Assembly (NCBI GenBank): GCA_022316685.1
Contig: JAKJHU010000062.1
Location: 434,001 to 498,000 of the forward strand
Direction of reading: 5' to 3'
DNA length: 64,000 nucleotides
Source of the DNA: Progne subis subis
Taxonomy: Eukaryota; Chordata; Aves; Passeriformes; Hirundinidae
The notes beneath the pieces were generated by a model that saw only the letters and a program-made list of their open reading frames with translations, made no database searches and was not told where the DNA came from. Shown one piece after another: positions 37,956 to 50,600 of this stretch. A program made the translations under genes and the position numbers. Position 1 is the first letter of the stretch, and every line of letters begins with the position of its first letter.

Positions 37956-40170
37956 TATTTATAATCTTCTCATTTTCTGTTATCATGCGTTCTTTTTCAA
38001 ACTTTCCTTTTTCCATTTATAAAGTGCTCCTAGGATAACAAAGCAAACATCCCATGGACATAGAAACCTGACAAGGAAAGAGCCTCTTGTGCTAAAAGCA
38101 ATCCAGACCGCTAAATTTTTCATTAATTACTATTTCTCAGAAAGTTTCTGATTAGCCTCCCAGCTGTTTCCAACAGTTCTGTCTGGAACAGCCCAATAAA
38201 TACAAAAACATGTTTTCACATTTTTAAAAGCTAATGGCTCACAGCTTCTAGCTTTTGCATAGGCCAAGATGACCAGAAATAAACTGGGCAAAAAAATGAG
38301 CGAGGAAAGCAAAGGCAAGTTCCATGAGGAACCGCTTCAGAAACCACAAATGAGAAAACACAAGATAAAAATTAAAGCGTTGTTAAACTGTGCCCATCAT
38401 ACTTCTTGATGAAGGACTGGTTTTTACTGGCAGTACTAATTTTTCTAAGGTTAAAATACTGTTAATACCATATGTATGCATGTCTATATAGTATCTTCAG
38501 TGCGGCTACTAAAGGTAAAAGATAATCTATGATCCAAAAAGCATTTTGGACTCAGATAATTCACTGGTAAGCAGACATGCCTTTCTGTAACAACAAGCGT
38601 AGGAAAACAAAACCCTGACAGAATCTGTAAAAAAAGACATGTGACATCATACTGCTCCTACAAAATGAAGTTGCTACGTTAATTTTACTCGCAATGCTGT
38701 TATTTTGCTGTTATTTGTAATGAGGGCTGAGGGGAAAGTGCATCGCAAACACATTAATTTTTTTGCTCCAAAAAATAAGGCCCGTTCCCTGACCTTGCCT
38801 TCTTTAATAAATACACAACAACATTCTTATTTAAAATAACAAATTAACAGGACACTTCACTGCACACCCTTCCATCCCTGGGGAGACAAAGAGAGTACAA
38901 ACAACATGTGACAGATGTTAATCACATAACTTAATGCACTATTGAATGTGGGTCAGCAATAGCAATGAAGAGCAGCCCATTGGAACCATAAAAGGGTAGA
39001 ATAGAATTAGAATAAATTATAAAGACCTATAATATGACTGAAATATAAGTAATGAATTTGGCTCGTTTCTGACAAAGGAGAAAGTTGTGGACACGTGTTG
39101 CAGTAGAAAGTAACCTTTCTTATCTGGACAGCTAGTGTCAGAATCAATATTTAACCTTGGAGATGGCAATTAACTAGATACATCTCACATGGGGATGTGG
39201 TTAAAATCAATTGGAAAGGGAAAGCAAATAGGAAATTAATTGATCTTTTAAATTGCATTTTTTTGAACAAATGTCCTTTGTATGGTCGTTTTCCTAAAGT
39301 CATGGACCAAAACCAGGCAGTATATTTTCACAGGGTAAGGAAGACCTTAACAAAGAAACATCTAACTTTTTATGATGATGAGTTACATGTAGTTTACTTC
39401 TCACTGATTCAGCATTCAAGAGACAGGAGTTCATACCTTCTACTAAAAGCCTCATAAGCAACACTAAACCCCTTTACTAAGGTATTAACCACTGGGTCTG
39501 GTAGGGAGGATTAGAAGGATGATATTTTTATGCCAAGTAATATTGTTCAAAGTAGAATTCTAAGCAGCCCGCTTTATACTTGCTAATCTTATCTCCCTGA
39601 TTGCAGCTACATTGAGATAACTTTGACTTTTGCTCCCCTGATTCACAAGAATATTAATTTCAGGTATCAATCTTGCTTCGGGAACACTTTTTTTGTGCTG
39701 CCTTTTTGCAGTGAAGATAAAATTCAATCTGTCTGTAAAAGACTGGATAAAATATTTTCTTCTTTTTTATCTATTTGCTTTGCCTCCTAAATATAAGTTT
39801 GCTGAGCAAGAACTACTTCTATGTATTAAACTAATGCCTAGAATAACATGACTAAGATTTTGACCGGGGCCTCAGACAACTGCAACAGAAATAAGACACA
39901 ACCATAATACGTTCTTTGGAAGAGCCTTTCCTTTTGCAATCTAAAGGGAAAGGATTGTGCAATTAAAATGACATTTTATCCTTCATTTCTGTAGAAAGGA
40001 AAAAAGAAAAGAATTTTGACAGAAGCGTTGGTCTCCTAAACTAATTTTGATCTGACCGCAATTTCTCAGGGTCTTTACAGCACTAATATTATAAGATAGA
40101 AATAAGTAAATTCCTGTGAAATTTGACCAAATAAAAATTGCAATTGTTCCAGAGTTCTTCAAACAAATAG

Positions 40171-40215
40171 AAAAAAAAAAAAAAAAAAAACAAACCAAAA
40201 AAAACACCCAACAAA
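40171..40215 (+). repeat. A20 with CAAACC-type A-rich tail
   Basis: Twenty A residues (40171-40190) are followed by CAAACC, A8 and CACCCAACAAACAG. This is the same 'poly(A) plus CCAA' design seen at 20101, 29119, 42669 and 62491. Confidence 0.9.
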
Positions 40216-40585
40216 CAGTAACTAGGTCTAATTGCAAGAGGACTAAAAAGGAGCAATCTAAAAATATCAATTCAATAATGAAATACAAAAAGACAAGTAC
40301 ATAACTTGGGAAATTAGGAATTCAATCTAGAAATTCTTTTATTTTGAGAATCAATCAACCAGAGACTTAATTAATAAATGTTTCTTTCCTCACACACTGT
40401 CCCTTTAATCAATACATATACAAACTTCTCATGACTGGAACTCAAGAAAAAGAATGTAGATGACAGTAAATCTTATTATATTGCTGATTCTTGCTTTGGT
40501 GAAAAGTACAACCATTTGCTATCACATGCCTAAACCCTTTTTCTCACAGTAATTCCTGCAGGAGTTCCCCTGCCAGGATCAATGC

Positions 40586-40685
40586 ACCATAGAATGATTT
40601 AAGCCCAAGAGACCTATGGAGGTCATCTAGTCCAACATTCTGTTAAAAACACAGCTGATGGCACTGTTTGAACTGCTCCAGTTTA
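40586..40685 (-). mobile_element. CR1 3'-end fragment, minus strand
   Basis: The plus strand shows CATAGAATGATTTAAGCCCA, then AGAGACCTATGGAGGTCATC and TAGTCCAAC. This is the reverse complement of the conserved CR1 3' UTR end (GTTGGACTAGATGACC...GAGGTCTCT...AATCATTCTATG). About 100 nt are recognisable. It is a severely 5'-truncated copy in the orientation opposite to the other CR1 relics here. Confidence 0.8.
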
Positions 40686-41494
40686 TCAATATCTCTTTTA
40701 CAAAGATAAAAGGCTCTAAACAGGAGATGGTGCCTCAGATGGAGCTGCACAAAAGCTAAGCTGAGGGTTGTAAGTACCTCCCAAAATAATATCCAAGCAA
40801 CTTTCCTAAGACTTTAAATATGAAGACCTCTAAACAAAGGGTCGATTTTGGAAAAGGCTAAAATGCTTTGAAGCAGGGTTGTCAACAATTGCCCTTTCAG
40901 TCTTGCTTTGGATACATTTTCAAAATCTGTCCATCAGGACATCTGGGCACAGCTCTCTGTCTTCCCACGGGAGAAGGTCTCTGAAGGGATTTGACAACTG
41001 AGGGATTTTATCCGAGAACTCTTTGCACAGTCAACATTTTTAGTCTAAGTGGTGCAATGCTGCAAAGTGCATGCAGATCTCAGCCCTTGTGCAAGGCAAA
41101 CCTGGTGCTCATGGATCTGAGAGATGGAGATCCTAAGAGCAGAGGTCTTCCACCACTTTTAGGGTGGCAGCTGCTTCTCTCTCCCATATTTGAAGCCCTC
41201 CAAAGGCAGGAAATGTGGTAAGTCATGAACAGGAAACATCATTGCTTGGGTTGGCTACACAGCAAGTGAGTCTGTGCTTTGCTGGAATGGCTTTGAAAGA
41301 TTAAGCAACTAAAGAAGTCTGGGGGAGGAAGATGCTGTGGGGAGTGGAAGGGAAAAAATACTGGTTCAGCTTGTAAAACCATGAGTTGTTTTAGACAGCT
41401 TCTCACCACCAGGGCAGCTGCTGGTATTCCCCAGAGTAAACATGGTGAGACATTTCAGCCTTAACCCTGAACAGAGCTGAATGTAGTGGGATCT

Positions 41495-41515
41495 CCCACG
41501 TGGGCTGCCACGTGG
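41495..41515 (+). promoter_or_regulatory. paired CACGTG E-boxes, 6-nt spacer
   Basis: CACGTG occurs at 41497-41502 within the 10-nt palindrome CCCACGTGGG and again at 41509-41514 within CCACGTGG. The 6-nt gap equals the spacing known for tandem E-box elements used by CLOCK:BMAL1. USF, MYC/MAX or TFE-type bHLH factors also bind CACGTG. No promoter is visible nearby, so an enhancer role is inference. Confidence 0.4.
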
Positions 41516-42028
41516 AGAAGAGACGAGCTGTGCCACAAAGGCACTTGTTCTGCTAGAAGAGCTCTTGCAGGAGTGTGGCCCATCAGTAAAAAAGCCCCAG
41601 TTTGTTTGTTATATTGTCTAAGTATCAAAATAAAGCATTTAAGGATGGCTTCTACATTCAGTACTTTATGCTTCGTGGTCTGGTCTCATAACTACTTTGA
41701 CTAAAAGCACTGTAAGAGGTAGCGAAGATGAAGGCAACTTCATTTTGAAAGTGAGTCCCCAAGCTGTCCTGCCATCACATGGTTAAGTATTTACTACATA
41801 GCTATTTATATAATTTAAAACTTTGGTGTATTTTATTTTGTATCACAGTTTTGGAGTAGATTGAAACTACTTATATTAGTCTTGGTAACTACTGAGAAAA
41901 AGGTCAAAACAAAATGTGCTGGAATTCAAGAGGGATTATAATTACACAGAGGAATAAGATAGGAACTAGTTAAAGCTTTAACCATCATATGTCAAAAGTT
42001 ATTTTCTAGTGGGTTTGAAATGTATCAC

Positions 42029-42056
42029 TTTTTTTTTTTTTTTTTTTTTTTTTTTT
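42029..42056 (+). repeat. T28 homopolymer
   Basis: Uninterrupted run of 28 T residues followed by CCCTTTCTTTC, so poly(T) grades into a pyrimidine tract. Confidence 0.95.
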
Positions 42057-45000
42057 CCCTTTCTTTCTAAGGCCAGTATTAACACAAGGAAAGTATCAGA
42101 GTGTAGGAGCAGCTCAGGTTGTTTAGTGGTTCTCTACAAGGTTCATAAAAGGAGAAAACGCATCAACTAGTTAGTTCATGTGCAGTTTTCTAAAAAGCCT
42201 GAACCCAAAACCTCAGATGATAACAGGGTGAATTCTGGAGAGCGTTTGTATCCAAGCATAGCACTAACGCTGTGAATCCTTCCTCAAATGGAATGGTTTT
42301 TTAATGTATTGTGTGCCAAATCTCTCACCTACCAGTATCTGTGGATGCAAGCTGTCAAATGCCAAGCTTAGAAGTCATTAAATTACTATACTTCAAAACT
42401 TAAAATATTCCTTCTCTTGGGATTGTGTGAGAAAGTGCTTAGAGTGTTTGGGCTGATGCATGCTTTTTCTGCTTGTATTCACCTACACGAATCCTAGACA
42501 AAACCCAGCTCCCATGCAAACTTCCTTGAGTAAAAATCCCTGAAAAGATCTTTGTTGGCTCCAGCACTTGAGGTTATGTTATGAGAGAGGCTGGATCTCT
42601 TGTAATAAAGCACATTTTCATGCCCTTAGCAGGGTAATCTCGTAAATTGCTTTCTTTGAAACTACATCCAAAAAAAAAAACCAAAACAAAAACGTGTGGG
42701 AGACTAATTGTGATTCTAGATGAGTAATTTGGAAGGGGGTCTTAATGGTGAGCAAAACATTCCAAGAGATTATAATAGCCTCAATTCCCCCCTAAATTAA
42801 TTGCAAGAGAAGATTCACCCAAGAAGAAATAACTTCTTTTGTTATTTCACTGTATGCTAAAGAACCAGTTCAGGATGACATCATGTGGTTCTGAAAGACA
42901 ACAAACTTTTTTACTGTTCTGAATACTTCAGTTGCAAAGGATACTATCCTCTGTTTTTCTTACTCTGGCATTCTTATGAGTGGTGTTGGTAGAGTCTTCA
43001 GTAAGTGGTTTTCTGTCAACATCCTCAAAGATTTCAAGAAAAAATGCTCAGAGAAGAAATAATGTTAGCGGTTGGAGAAAGAAACACGAATTTGAGAGTT
43101 CAGCATGGAAATAAGTGAGAGAAGAACATCAAAACAATATGTCTGGGGTGACAGCAGGGGATTTATTCACAGGTCTTGACTCTCTTTGCATCAAGAAATC
43201 ATGGTGGGAGAGATTGATGAAGTAAGGGGCAAACCGAGCTGGGAATCATGAACTTGGTTGTAAAAACATGTTGTGGCTCTGCCTGAGCACATTCAAATCT
43301 CCTCTGTCCTCAAAACAGCAAAAAATGTGTGGAAACAGTGAAAATATGTTTTTACTAAATGTGCCAATTAATAAGAACCCTTGTGAACCACAGTTTCTCA
43401 TTTTACTATTAACAGGAAATATTTCTACCATACCTTAAGCATTTTCTTTTTGCCTCAAATATCATGTAGATTTACTAACCACCTAATAATGAATATTATA
43501 GATGAAAATATTTGTTCTTGAGAATTATTTTCCAATTCTCCCTCAAAAAAAGAGAAGATCCAGAGAATTGTCTGCGGCTCAGGTAAATCAAATTGCTGTA
43601 ACTTTAAACAAATTAGCTCCAGTACATCAATATAAATACTTGGCAGAAAAGAATCATCAGTAGTGCCTGCATATTCATGCTTAACCAAAGTTTTCAAATG
43701 GAGGAACCATGAAATAAAAATAATGTACTTTGTAAATATGCTTTCAAGTTAAAAGAAAAAAAAATTATCAAAATATGTAGCTGTTCTATGACAAGAATGA
43801 ATTCAATATAGACTTACCTACATAGCCTAGATGATGGCATTAGTCCAGGTTTATGGAAGCATCTGAATTGGCAATCTAATATATCATAACGAAACAGGAT
43901 TTTGGAAATAAACACAGGACTTCTCCACCATTCCTGCCTGACATTAAAGAAACAAGAGATCAGCTCTATACTGAGGCTGTCTAGTTTCCATTCTCATAAA
44001 ATGAAGCTTCCACAAGTTTTCTTCATAAATCAAAACGCCAGAGAAACACAGAGCAGCATTCAGGAAAAACTGAGAATTGGATCCCATGAACCCATTGCAT
44101 CTATGATCACTATCGACCCCACCGGACTACTTGTTTTTGCTTTCTCCAAAAAGATCAAGTATTTTTGGTCTTTCCTCCACTATATGCTCTGAGGACAGAA
44201 ACTCCTCTACTGAGTCCAAAACACATCACAATATATCACTTAATAGTGGTAAAATCTGATTTAGGAGTCCAAACTCTCCTAATCTCACCTATGTGACAAA
44301 TCCCCCTGGTTTCTGTAGGTCTGCCAATGTAACTGCAAACGGAATGTGATTTGAAGTCACACCATACTTTTAGTTCTACATAAGATTATTTCTTGACCAG
44401 TTTCCTGTAGGTACTTTTCACTTGCTCATGCTGTGTCTGATTTCATGCCAAGCCCTTGATTCAAGACACTGAGTCAAATTCTGCAGAAGAAATTAAAGGC
44501 TACTAGCACTAGTCTCCATAAAAATACACTTTCTCTTCAAAAGGAGACCTCAAGCTTGTATGGCCTTTGTTCCATTCAACTCTGTAATTTGTCTTGAATC
44601 CTGACCCGCAGAGTCCTTGTCCAGTTTCCATATCTGAGTCCAGCTTTTGCTTATCTGGAAACTAGCCTCCTTTTGCTGCTTTCTAAAAAGTATTGGATCC
44701 CAGCTCCTTGGAATGGCAGGAGAGTTACTAGTGAAAAATATAAAAGGCTTATCAATTAAAATAATGCATAATTTGGCTTTACCTTTTTAATGAACTCAAT
44801 AATTAAAAATTATACAGTGTCAGTTTAAAATGTACTGTTTGGCCAATTCTGCTGCTGACCTTTTATCTTTTCTTCTGCAGGGAGACTTTACTGACCATCT
44901 CCATGGAGAAACTGGATGACAGAGATAAGAATCACATAACTGAAAGGCAAATGTCTAGACTTTGGCCCCAATTTGTTTTATTTTAATACAGTTATTGCAT

Positions 45001-46439
45001 AATTACTTGCAAATATCTTCTCAGCTCTCACAGTTCTAAGATTTATATCACCCTGTCTAGCTGGCATTCACGGGATGCACAATGCTCATAAAAACTGATA
45101 ACAATATGAACAAAAAAAATGCTGGGGCGAAAGATGATTTGCAGCCACTATCTGAAACTACTGATTAATATCTCTGTATTGATACCCTAATATTCAAGAA
45201 ATATGCAAATTTTGCACAGCCAGGAAATGGCAGGTTTATTTTTAAAGCAATGAATAGTTTCTGTAAGGGGATGAGCTCCTTTGCGTGAATTCCAAGTGGG
45301 GAGTCTAGTGATGCTGAACAAAGTGTACTTTCTCTCCTTTTCAGTTACAAGGTATTTGCTGCCCTTCATCCTCTCTACCTGCTGGTTTGAAAAGCGCTGG
45401 CTGCTTTTCAGTTCATGCAGAAGTTCCTATTCTTCCTTTGGATGTTGGACGTGGAGTGTGTGCACCTTAGGCTCTCTCAGAAGAGCTGGATGCCTGAGGC
45501 TTTTTGAGCAAACCCCTCTGTGGGTTTGTGTTTGAATATGTAACAAACAGTTCTGAAGATAAGACTGCAAATAAAACAGCTTGGATCTTTTGGCACCAGC
45601 AATGGCAAAGTGTTCTTCGAGTGGCTTTTTGAAGGTAGGACAGTTTGGGCTTGTTTGGTCTCCACGATGGGCTTTTGATCAAATTCTGTAACTATTATGT
45701 GCAAAGGAAAACCATTAAACTTGTTATTTTAGACTAATGCTAGAAAATTCCAGTTTTTACCTACGTCCATTTATGATGTAATTTATCGAGGTGAAAGCCA
45801 TCGAGGTGAAATTAATTTTAGAAAAAGTCTAATAAAGTTACAACCACCGAGCTCAGATGGCCCGATGGCAATAAAATAAAATAAATACGTGCCATGATTG
45901 AAAAACTCTGCTGTAATTTTAACAATACCAGAGTGGAGAAATCCGAGATGCATCTCCCACAGCTGCAGGACCTCATCTCTGCTGCACACACGACAACGGA
46001 GCACAACTCCCACTGAATTTAACCGGGCTACATTTTCCATCTCTGTCTGGGACAGGTCAGATTCCCGACGGGTATAAATCAACCCATTCCATTAAAGTCC
46101 AGACAAGCTGGGCTGATTTACAGCAGTGGAATTCTTGGTCTGACCTCTTTCCTGTCCTGCAGCACAAGTTGCATGACCAGCGTATAATGGCTCTTGGAAA
46201 CCAGTTGTGTTTGTGCCTTCAGCTTCTAGGCAATTGTGGGGTCCCTCTGCCCATGGAGGCAGTGGAGCAGCAGGTCTTGGAAGGGGAATAGAGGCAATTT
46301 GTGGCTCAGGTCTCTGCTCAGACCCGAGAGAAGGCCCTGTTCTCCCATGGAAAGTGCAGGAGCTCCTCATCAAAGATCAAAGACACTGCAAGACTAAACA
46401 AATAAGCATAAGACACCCTCCACCCTCTCTCCAGCTCTG

Positions 46440-46690
46440 TTCTCTGGTATTCAGATAAACTAATGGCTGCGAGAAAAGTGAAGCCATCTTTGCCATTTAC
46501 AGTTTGCAGCTCCATAAATACAGTGCAGGGCCATTTGTAATGCACAAGCTGTTTTGGGTAATGAATCATTAATTGACAAAGTAAACACAGCATTATTATA
46601 AGTATGCTGGAAATGTTTTTGCTCATGTTCAGCATCCTTTGGGAACTTCATGTACTTTGCTCAAGATTGCATCTCAGGAGGATTTTTCCC
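46440..46690. other. candidate conserved noncoding element
   Basis: This 250-nt stretch has no simple repeats and is dense in homeodomain- and POU-type words: ATGAATCATTAATTGACAAA near 46560, GGCCATTTGTAATGCAC near 46530 and GCTCCATAAATACAG near 46508. The composition resembles vertebrate enhancers conserved in gene deserts. Resemblance is my only evidence; no comparison was possible. Confidence 0.2.
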
Positions 46691-47220
46691 CCCCTTAAAA
46701 AAAATTGGATAAGACCAGCCATTTATTTTGAAAGCTACACTTTATTGTGTAGCTGATAGAAAGGAGAATTCTATCCCTTTTCCTTCCTGTTTCTTTCATG
46801 TAAAGAGCAAACAGCAGCATTAGCATCAGAAATGCAACCACAATTAATTCCATCTCTCTGAGTGTGAGTCACGGCCGTTGGCAATGTTTGATGGGAGCTC
46901 ACATTCCTTGACATCCCACGGGGATGAAGGAGATGCTGAGGGGGCTGCACTGTAAATGTGAACACCCAGAGCCTGATAATGTGACACTGTCTCCGCTCTC
47001 AAGGCAGCCTTTTCTTGTTACTTGACCGAGTTTTACGCATAAGGGACAGGTACGTTCATCCCCCGCCATCTTTCGTGCCCTGTTACTACAAAAGGAACTT
47101 TACACGTGCAACGAAGCAATTGTAAGAAAAAAATATTCACAGTGTGACCAATATCTTCGTGGCCATACCCTACAGAGGCACCTTTTTATTGGCCATGCTC
47201 TCCTGCTCTTTTCCCCACAG

Positions 47221-47250
47221 TGCCCAGTGTTTCTTTGGCTGTTACTCAAG
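47221..47250 (+). other. exon-like 30-nt segment, unproven
   Basis: It is preceded by CTCCTGCTCTTTTCCCCACAG, a strong acceptor, and ends CTCAAG|GTGTGT. Thirty nucleotides (CPVFLWLLLK in frame 0) would be a micro-exon. The donor is weak and the case rests on the acceptor. Confidence 0.1.
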
Positions 47251-47563
47251 GTGTGTGCTTGCAGATATATCGTGACACACTAAAGCATATCATGAGCTGC
47301 CTCTGCTCTTGACTCTGCCCTCTCCCTCCTGCCAAAAAACCCCTTCTGAGCTATGGCATTAAAGGTTATACAGGGAGGCAAGGAAAAACAGAAAGGAAGT
47401 GAAGCCCAGCAGTCTTCCTCAGAAGGTGTCACACAATTTTAACTGCTATTTTTTGTCATAAGGGGTTGTTTAAGTGGAGGGCTGGAAGAAAAGAGAGGAG
47501 AGAGAGAAGGGAAGTGGGGTTTTGTTTTTTGTGGAAGTTGCCTGATCAATCTCTCTCTTCCAG

Positions 47564-47607
47564 CTTGCAGAACAACATTCTTCACAATGGTACTGCAGCA
47601 TCTGGCT
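47564..47607 (+). other. exon-like 44-nt segment with strong splice sites, unproven
   Basis: CCTGATCAATCTCTCTCTTCCAG precedes the segment in near-consensus acceptor form (last 20 bases quoted loosely by feature: pyrimidine-rich with CAG at 47561-47563). GCT|GTAAGTG follows as a strong donor. All three frames are open; one reads LQNNILHNGTAASG with an N-G-T glycosylation-type triplet. At 44 nt it would shift phase if skipped. Together with the acceptor at 47220 it is the best splice-signal cluster on the plus strand, but no protein family or transcript context is recognised. Confidence 0.18.
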
Positions 47608-50600
47608 GTAAGTGCAGGGGGAGTTCCCTTGAAACAAGAAGTCCTATAAGTATATTTTAAAAAATATAATACTTAGTAATATCTAAGTGCTAAAGAGGAT
47701 TAGGGCTGAATTTTTTTTTATACAATGAAATAAAAATTATTTTCTGTAAAACAGATTTCCCCTTTTATATGGGTATGTGACAAGTGAATTTAAAAAATCC
47801 ACCTGAATTTGTTCACATCCTCTTAAAAATCATATTGCATGCTTTTAATGTGATAGACTGAGCAGATGAAGTCATTCTAAAATATAATTTTAAAGTCAAA
47901 ATTTCATTTATTGCATGATTTTTTAATTTTTTTTTTAAATTTTTTTTTTTAAGATTAATTGAAATCTTTCTGATTAAAACACTGTGCTTTCAGGAGTAGA
48001 ATTAGTTCCAAAACATTTTTAGAAATACTTTTGAGATTTACAAAAATCTAATTAGAACATCTACAATAAAAGCAAATACACTCGCCTCTTAAAATCCACT
48101 ACACTGCTGGTCTCTTTTTTGTGAAAATTTTGAAGTTAAAATTTGTATTCCCATGCTGAAATTTAAACTTTATTACAAGTCCAAGTTAAAAAATTATCAC
48201 TTTAAAAAATATTTCACTTACTGTATATGGCAATGTCACAAGGGAGCTTAAAAACCTAAAGCAAAACTAAAGCAATAACCAGCAAATCACATACTAATTT
48301 TCAATTTAGCAAAAACTTCTTGATAATTTTTCTGTTTCTAATAAAAAGTATGCCTCTGGGTTAGGTTAATTGTAATGCTGAATAAAAATGAGCAAACCCT
48401 AAAATCAATCTTTTGTAGAACTTCACTAGTTAGGGTTGTATTCTGTGAAAATTGTAAGACTATAGAGTATTGCATTGCCCTATATTGTAATGGGTGACCT
48501 TTTACAGGAAATTACATAAAATCTGGTAGTTGTATAGGCTTCATAAACACATTTAGTAAAACTGCAGGAAAGAGCCTTGAGAGAACAAGGATATTTTATA
48601 TAACAAGACTTCCCAGTTCTTCACGTTATATGCATCAACCAAACTGTTATACTACATATCACCTTACTAAAATAAACACAGTTTTTGTACACAAAGAGCA
48701 TATGACTTTATAGTTTTGCCCATTCTAAGGAGATCTCTTAAATAAAAATATAAACAATGAATAATACTGCTCCCAGAGTTCTTTTAATTTCATTGATTGT
48801 TTTTTGCTTTCTTACAAATACTTGTATATTATGGATAAACAGTCGTGTATTTATCGGTACTATTATAGCTTTTACCAGAGGTCAAAATCTATACACCTAT
48901 TTCATTGCCTGAAATCTGCAGAGTTGCTTAGATTTTGAAGAAGGTGTACCTAAACTAGTATCTGAAATCATATTAATTTTATAATCACGGTGAAGGCAAA
49001 CCAGACGCTAATTTGAGATGCTGTGTTTCCAGGTCTTGCAAAGAGCTGAGTTCATATTGTCTGTCCAGAAAAGGAGAACTAAGAGAATTTTTCCAAATAA
49101 GCACTAGCCCCTGAAGCACTTTCAAAGTGCAGGTATCCCACCTTGTGTTCCTCATGCTGTACATATATCACACGTTTGTCTCATTCTTTAGGGACATCAC
49201 CACATAAAACAATACTGCGAGTTTGTTCAGTTTTAATGTGGGCAACCTCACAACCGGGAATAAAACGGGAAATCCAAATCTCTAAAACATCGTTAAAAGA
49301 GAGGCAAAACCCCATGGAAATTCCCCATGGAAATGGGAATAACAGTTGTGTATCACTCTATCTGTTAAAACATATTTAATCCAAATGACCGCCGCCACAT
49401 TCTGTCTCATAACCTCCTCCTCAAATACCACGGATGCTTTTCTCTGATGTTCCTGATAGACACAACAGAAGGCTTGCACAGAAGGCTAAAAGCAGTCCAT
49501 AGAGAAAAAAGTATAACCTAAAAATGCTTTAGAGTTGCTACTTTAGTGCTGACAAGAGACAAACCTTGTGAAGCTTGCGAGCTCTGTTCCTCTGTGCCAG
49601 CAGCCAGCACACAGCACTGTCAGCAGTGGACCTGCACCAGGAATGAGTGCAGGAAGATTCTTTAATGACGACAGAGTTTAAAACCGTGCATTATCAGTTC
49701 TTTGCACTCAGGGCCAATACAGCAGGAGCCTAAGAGCTAATATCCATAATTTTAGAAATAATTTCAGAAAACAAAATGTTAAAGCACAGTTCACTTTTCA
49801 TGAAGGTGCACCAGCAGTATTTGTTCTTTGCTGAAAGACTAATACACATTTGCCTTTCTCTTTTATTGAGGGGTTTATTTTCTGGGTTTTGGGTTTTTTG
49901 ATTTTTTTTTTTTAAATTAAGTTTAAATTTTCCATAAAAAAATTACCTAACAGGTTACCTAACCAGCACCAGCAGCTACACCACTCATATACAGAAAGAA
50001 ATTACAGACAGACCTTCATTATTTCTTCTTGTGTTAGAAAACAATAATTTCCTTAGGAATTTCCTTATCTAGGCTTCCTATCCATCTCTTGCTTAGGGAC
50101 ACGATCTGATTATCAAATCTCTGCAGGGAACCAGGGCCATCTACTCGGACACCAATCTGGAGCCCAAGTTCTGTTCACTAGGATACATCACTGCCATGAG
50201 GACATGATACCAAAATATGTCACCAACTTACCCTTTCACAGGTATTTTCCTTGAGATTTTTAAGTGTGGAATTATTTACTTCCTTTCAAAACCACCACCA
50301 TGAGCCAGGAAAGAGTTACTAGAATGCTTTCTTTGCCTGCAAGAAAAAGAAATTTCTTGGGATTACTTTAGCACAGAATCTGTTCCAGTAGATTGACTCC
50401 AAAAATAGGAGGTAGCTGCAGCTGGTCTGCTGTTTTTTCCCTGAACCAGAAAACCTGTAACCAGGAGCAGTAATACTTCATTCAAGCCTTTTGAAGAGGT
50501 GCTGAGCACAGCACAGCTGTGCTGTGGCAAGAACTCACCCAAAAAAGGCCTGAAAAACACAGAGTGGAGGATGCACAAGCTCCATCACTCAGATCCACCT

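Larger units (their letters stand above)
34428..40585. other. AT-rich noncoding DNA
   Basis: No gene is recognised. It contains a T-rich tract (35083-35120), a 13-14-nt tandem repeat (35423-35460), an old palindromic repeat (37891-37955) and A20 with a CAAACC-type tail (40171-40215). Regions 36490-36790 and 38640-38900 are repeat-free, AT-rich and rich in ATTA words and could be conserved noncoding elements; this is unverified. Confidence 0.55.
40686..47220. other. AT-rich noncoding DNA
   Basis: No gene is recognised. The stretch holds paired E-boxes (41497-41514), T28 (42029-42056) and an A-rich run with CC interruptions (42669-42694). A good acceptor (CTTTTATCTTTTCTTCTGCAG) ends at 44880 and is followed by 35 open codons, but no donor or poly(A) signal completes an exon. 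The 45820-45940 and 46440-46690 parts look like conserved noncoding DNA. Confidence 0.55.

Noticed and set aside
44881..44985. Possible terminal exon after a strong acceptor ending at 44880
   Set aside because: Thirty-five open codons follow but there is no donor, no canonical poly(A) signal nearby and no recognisable peptide.
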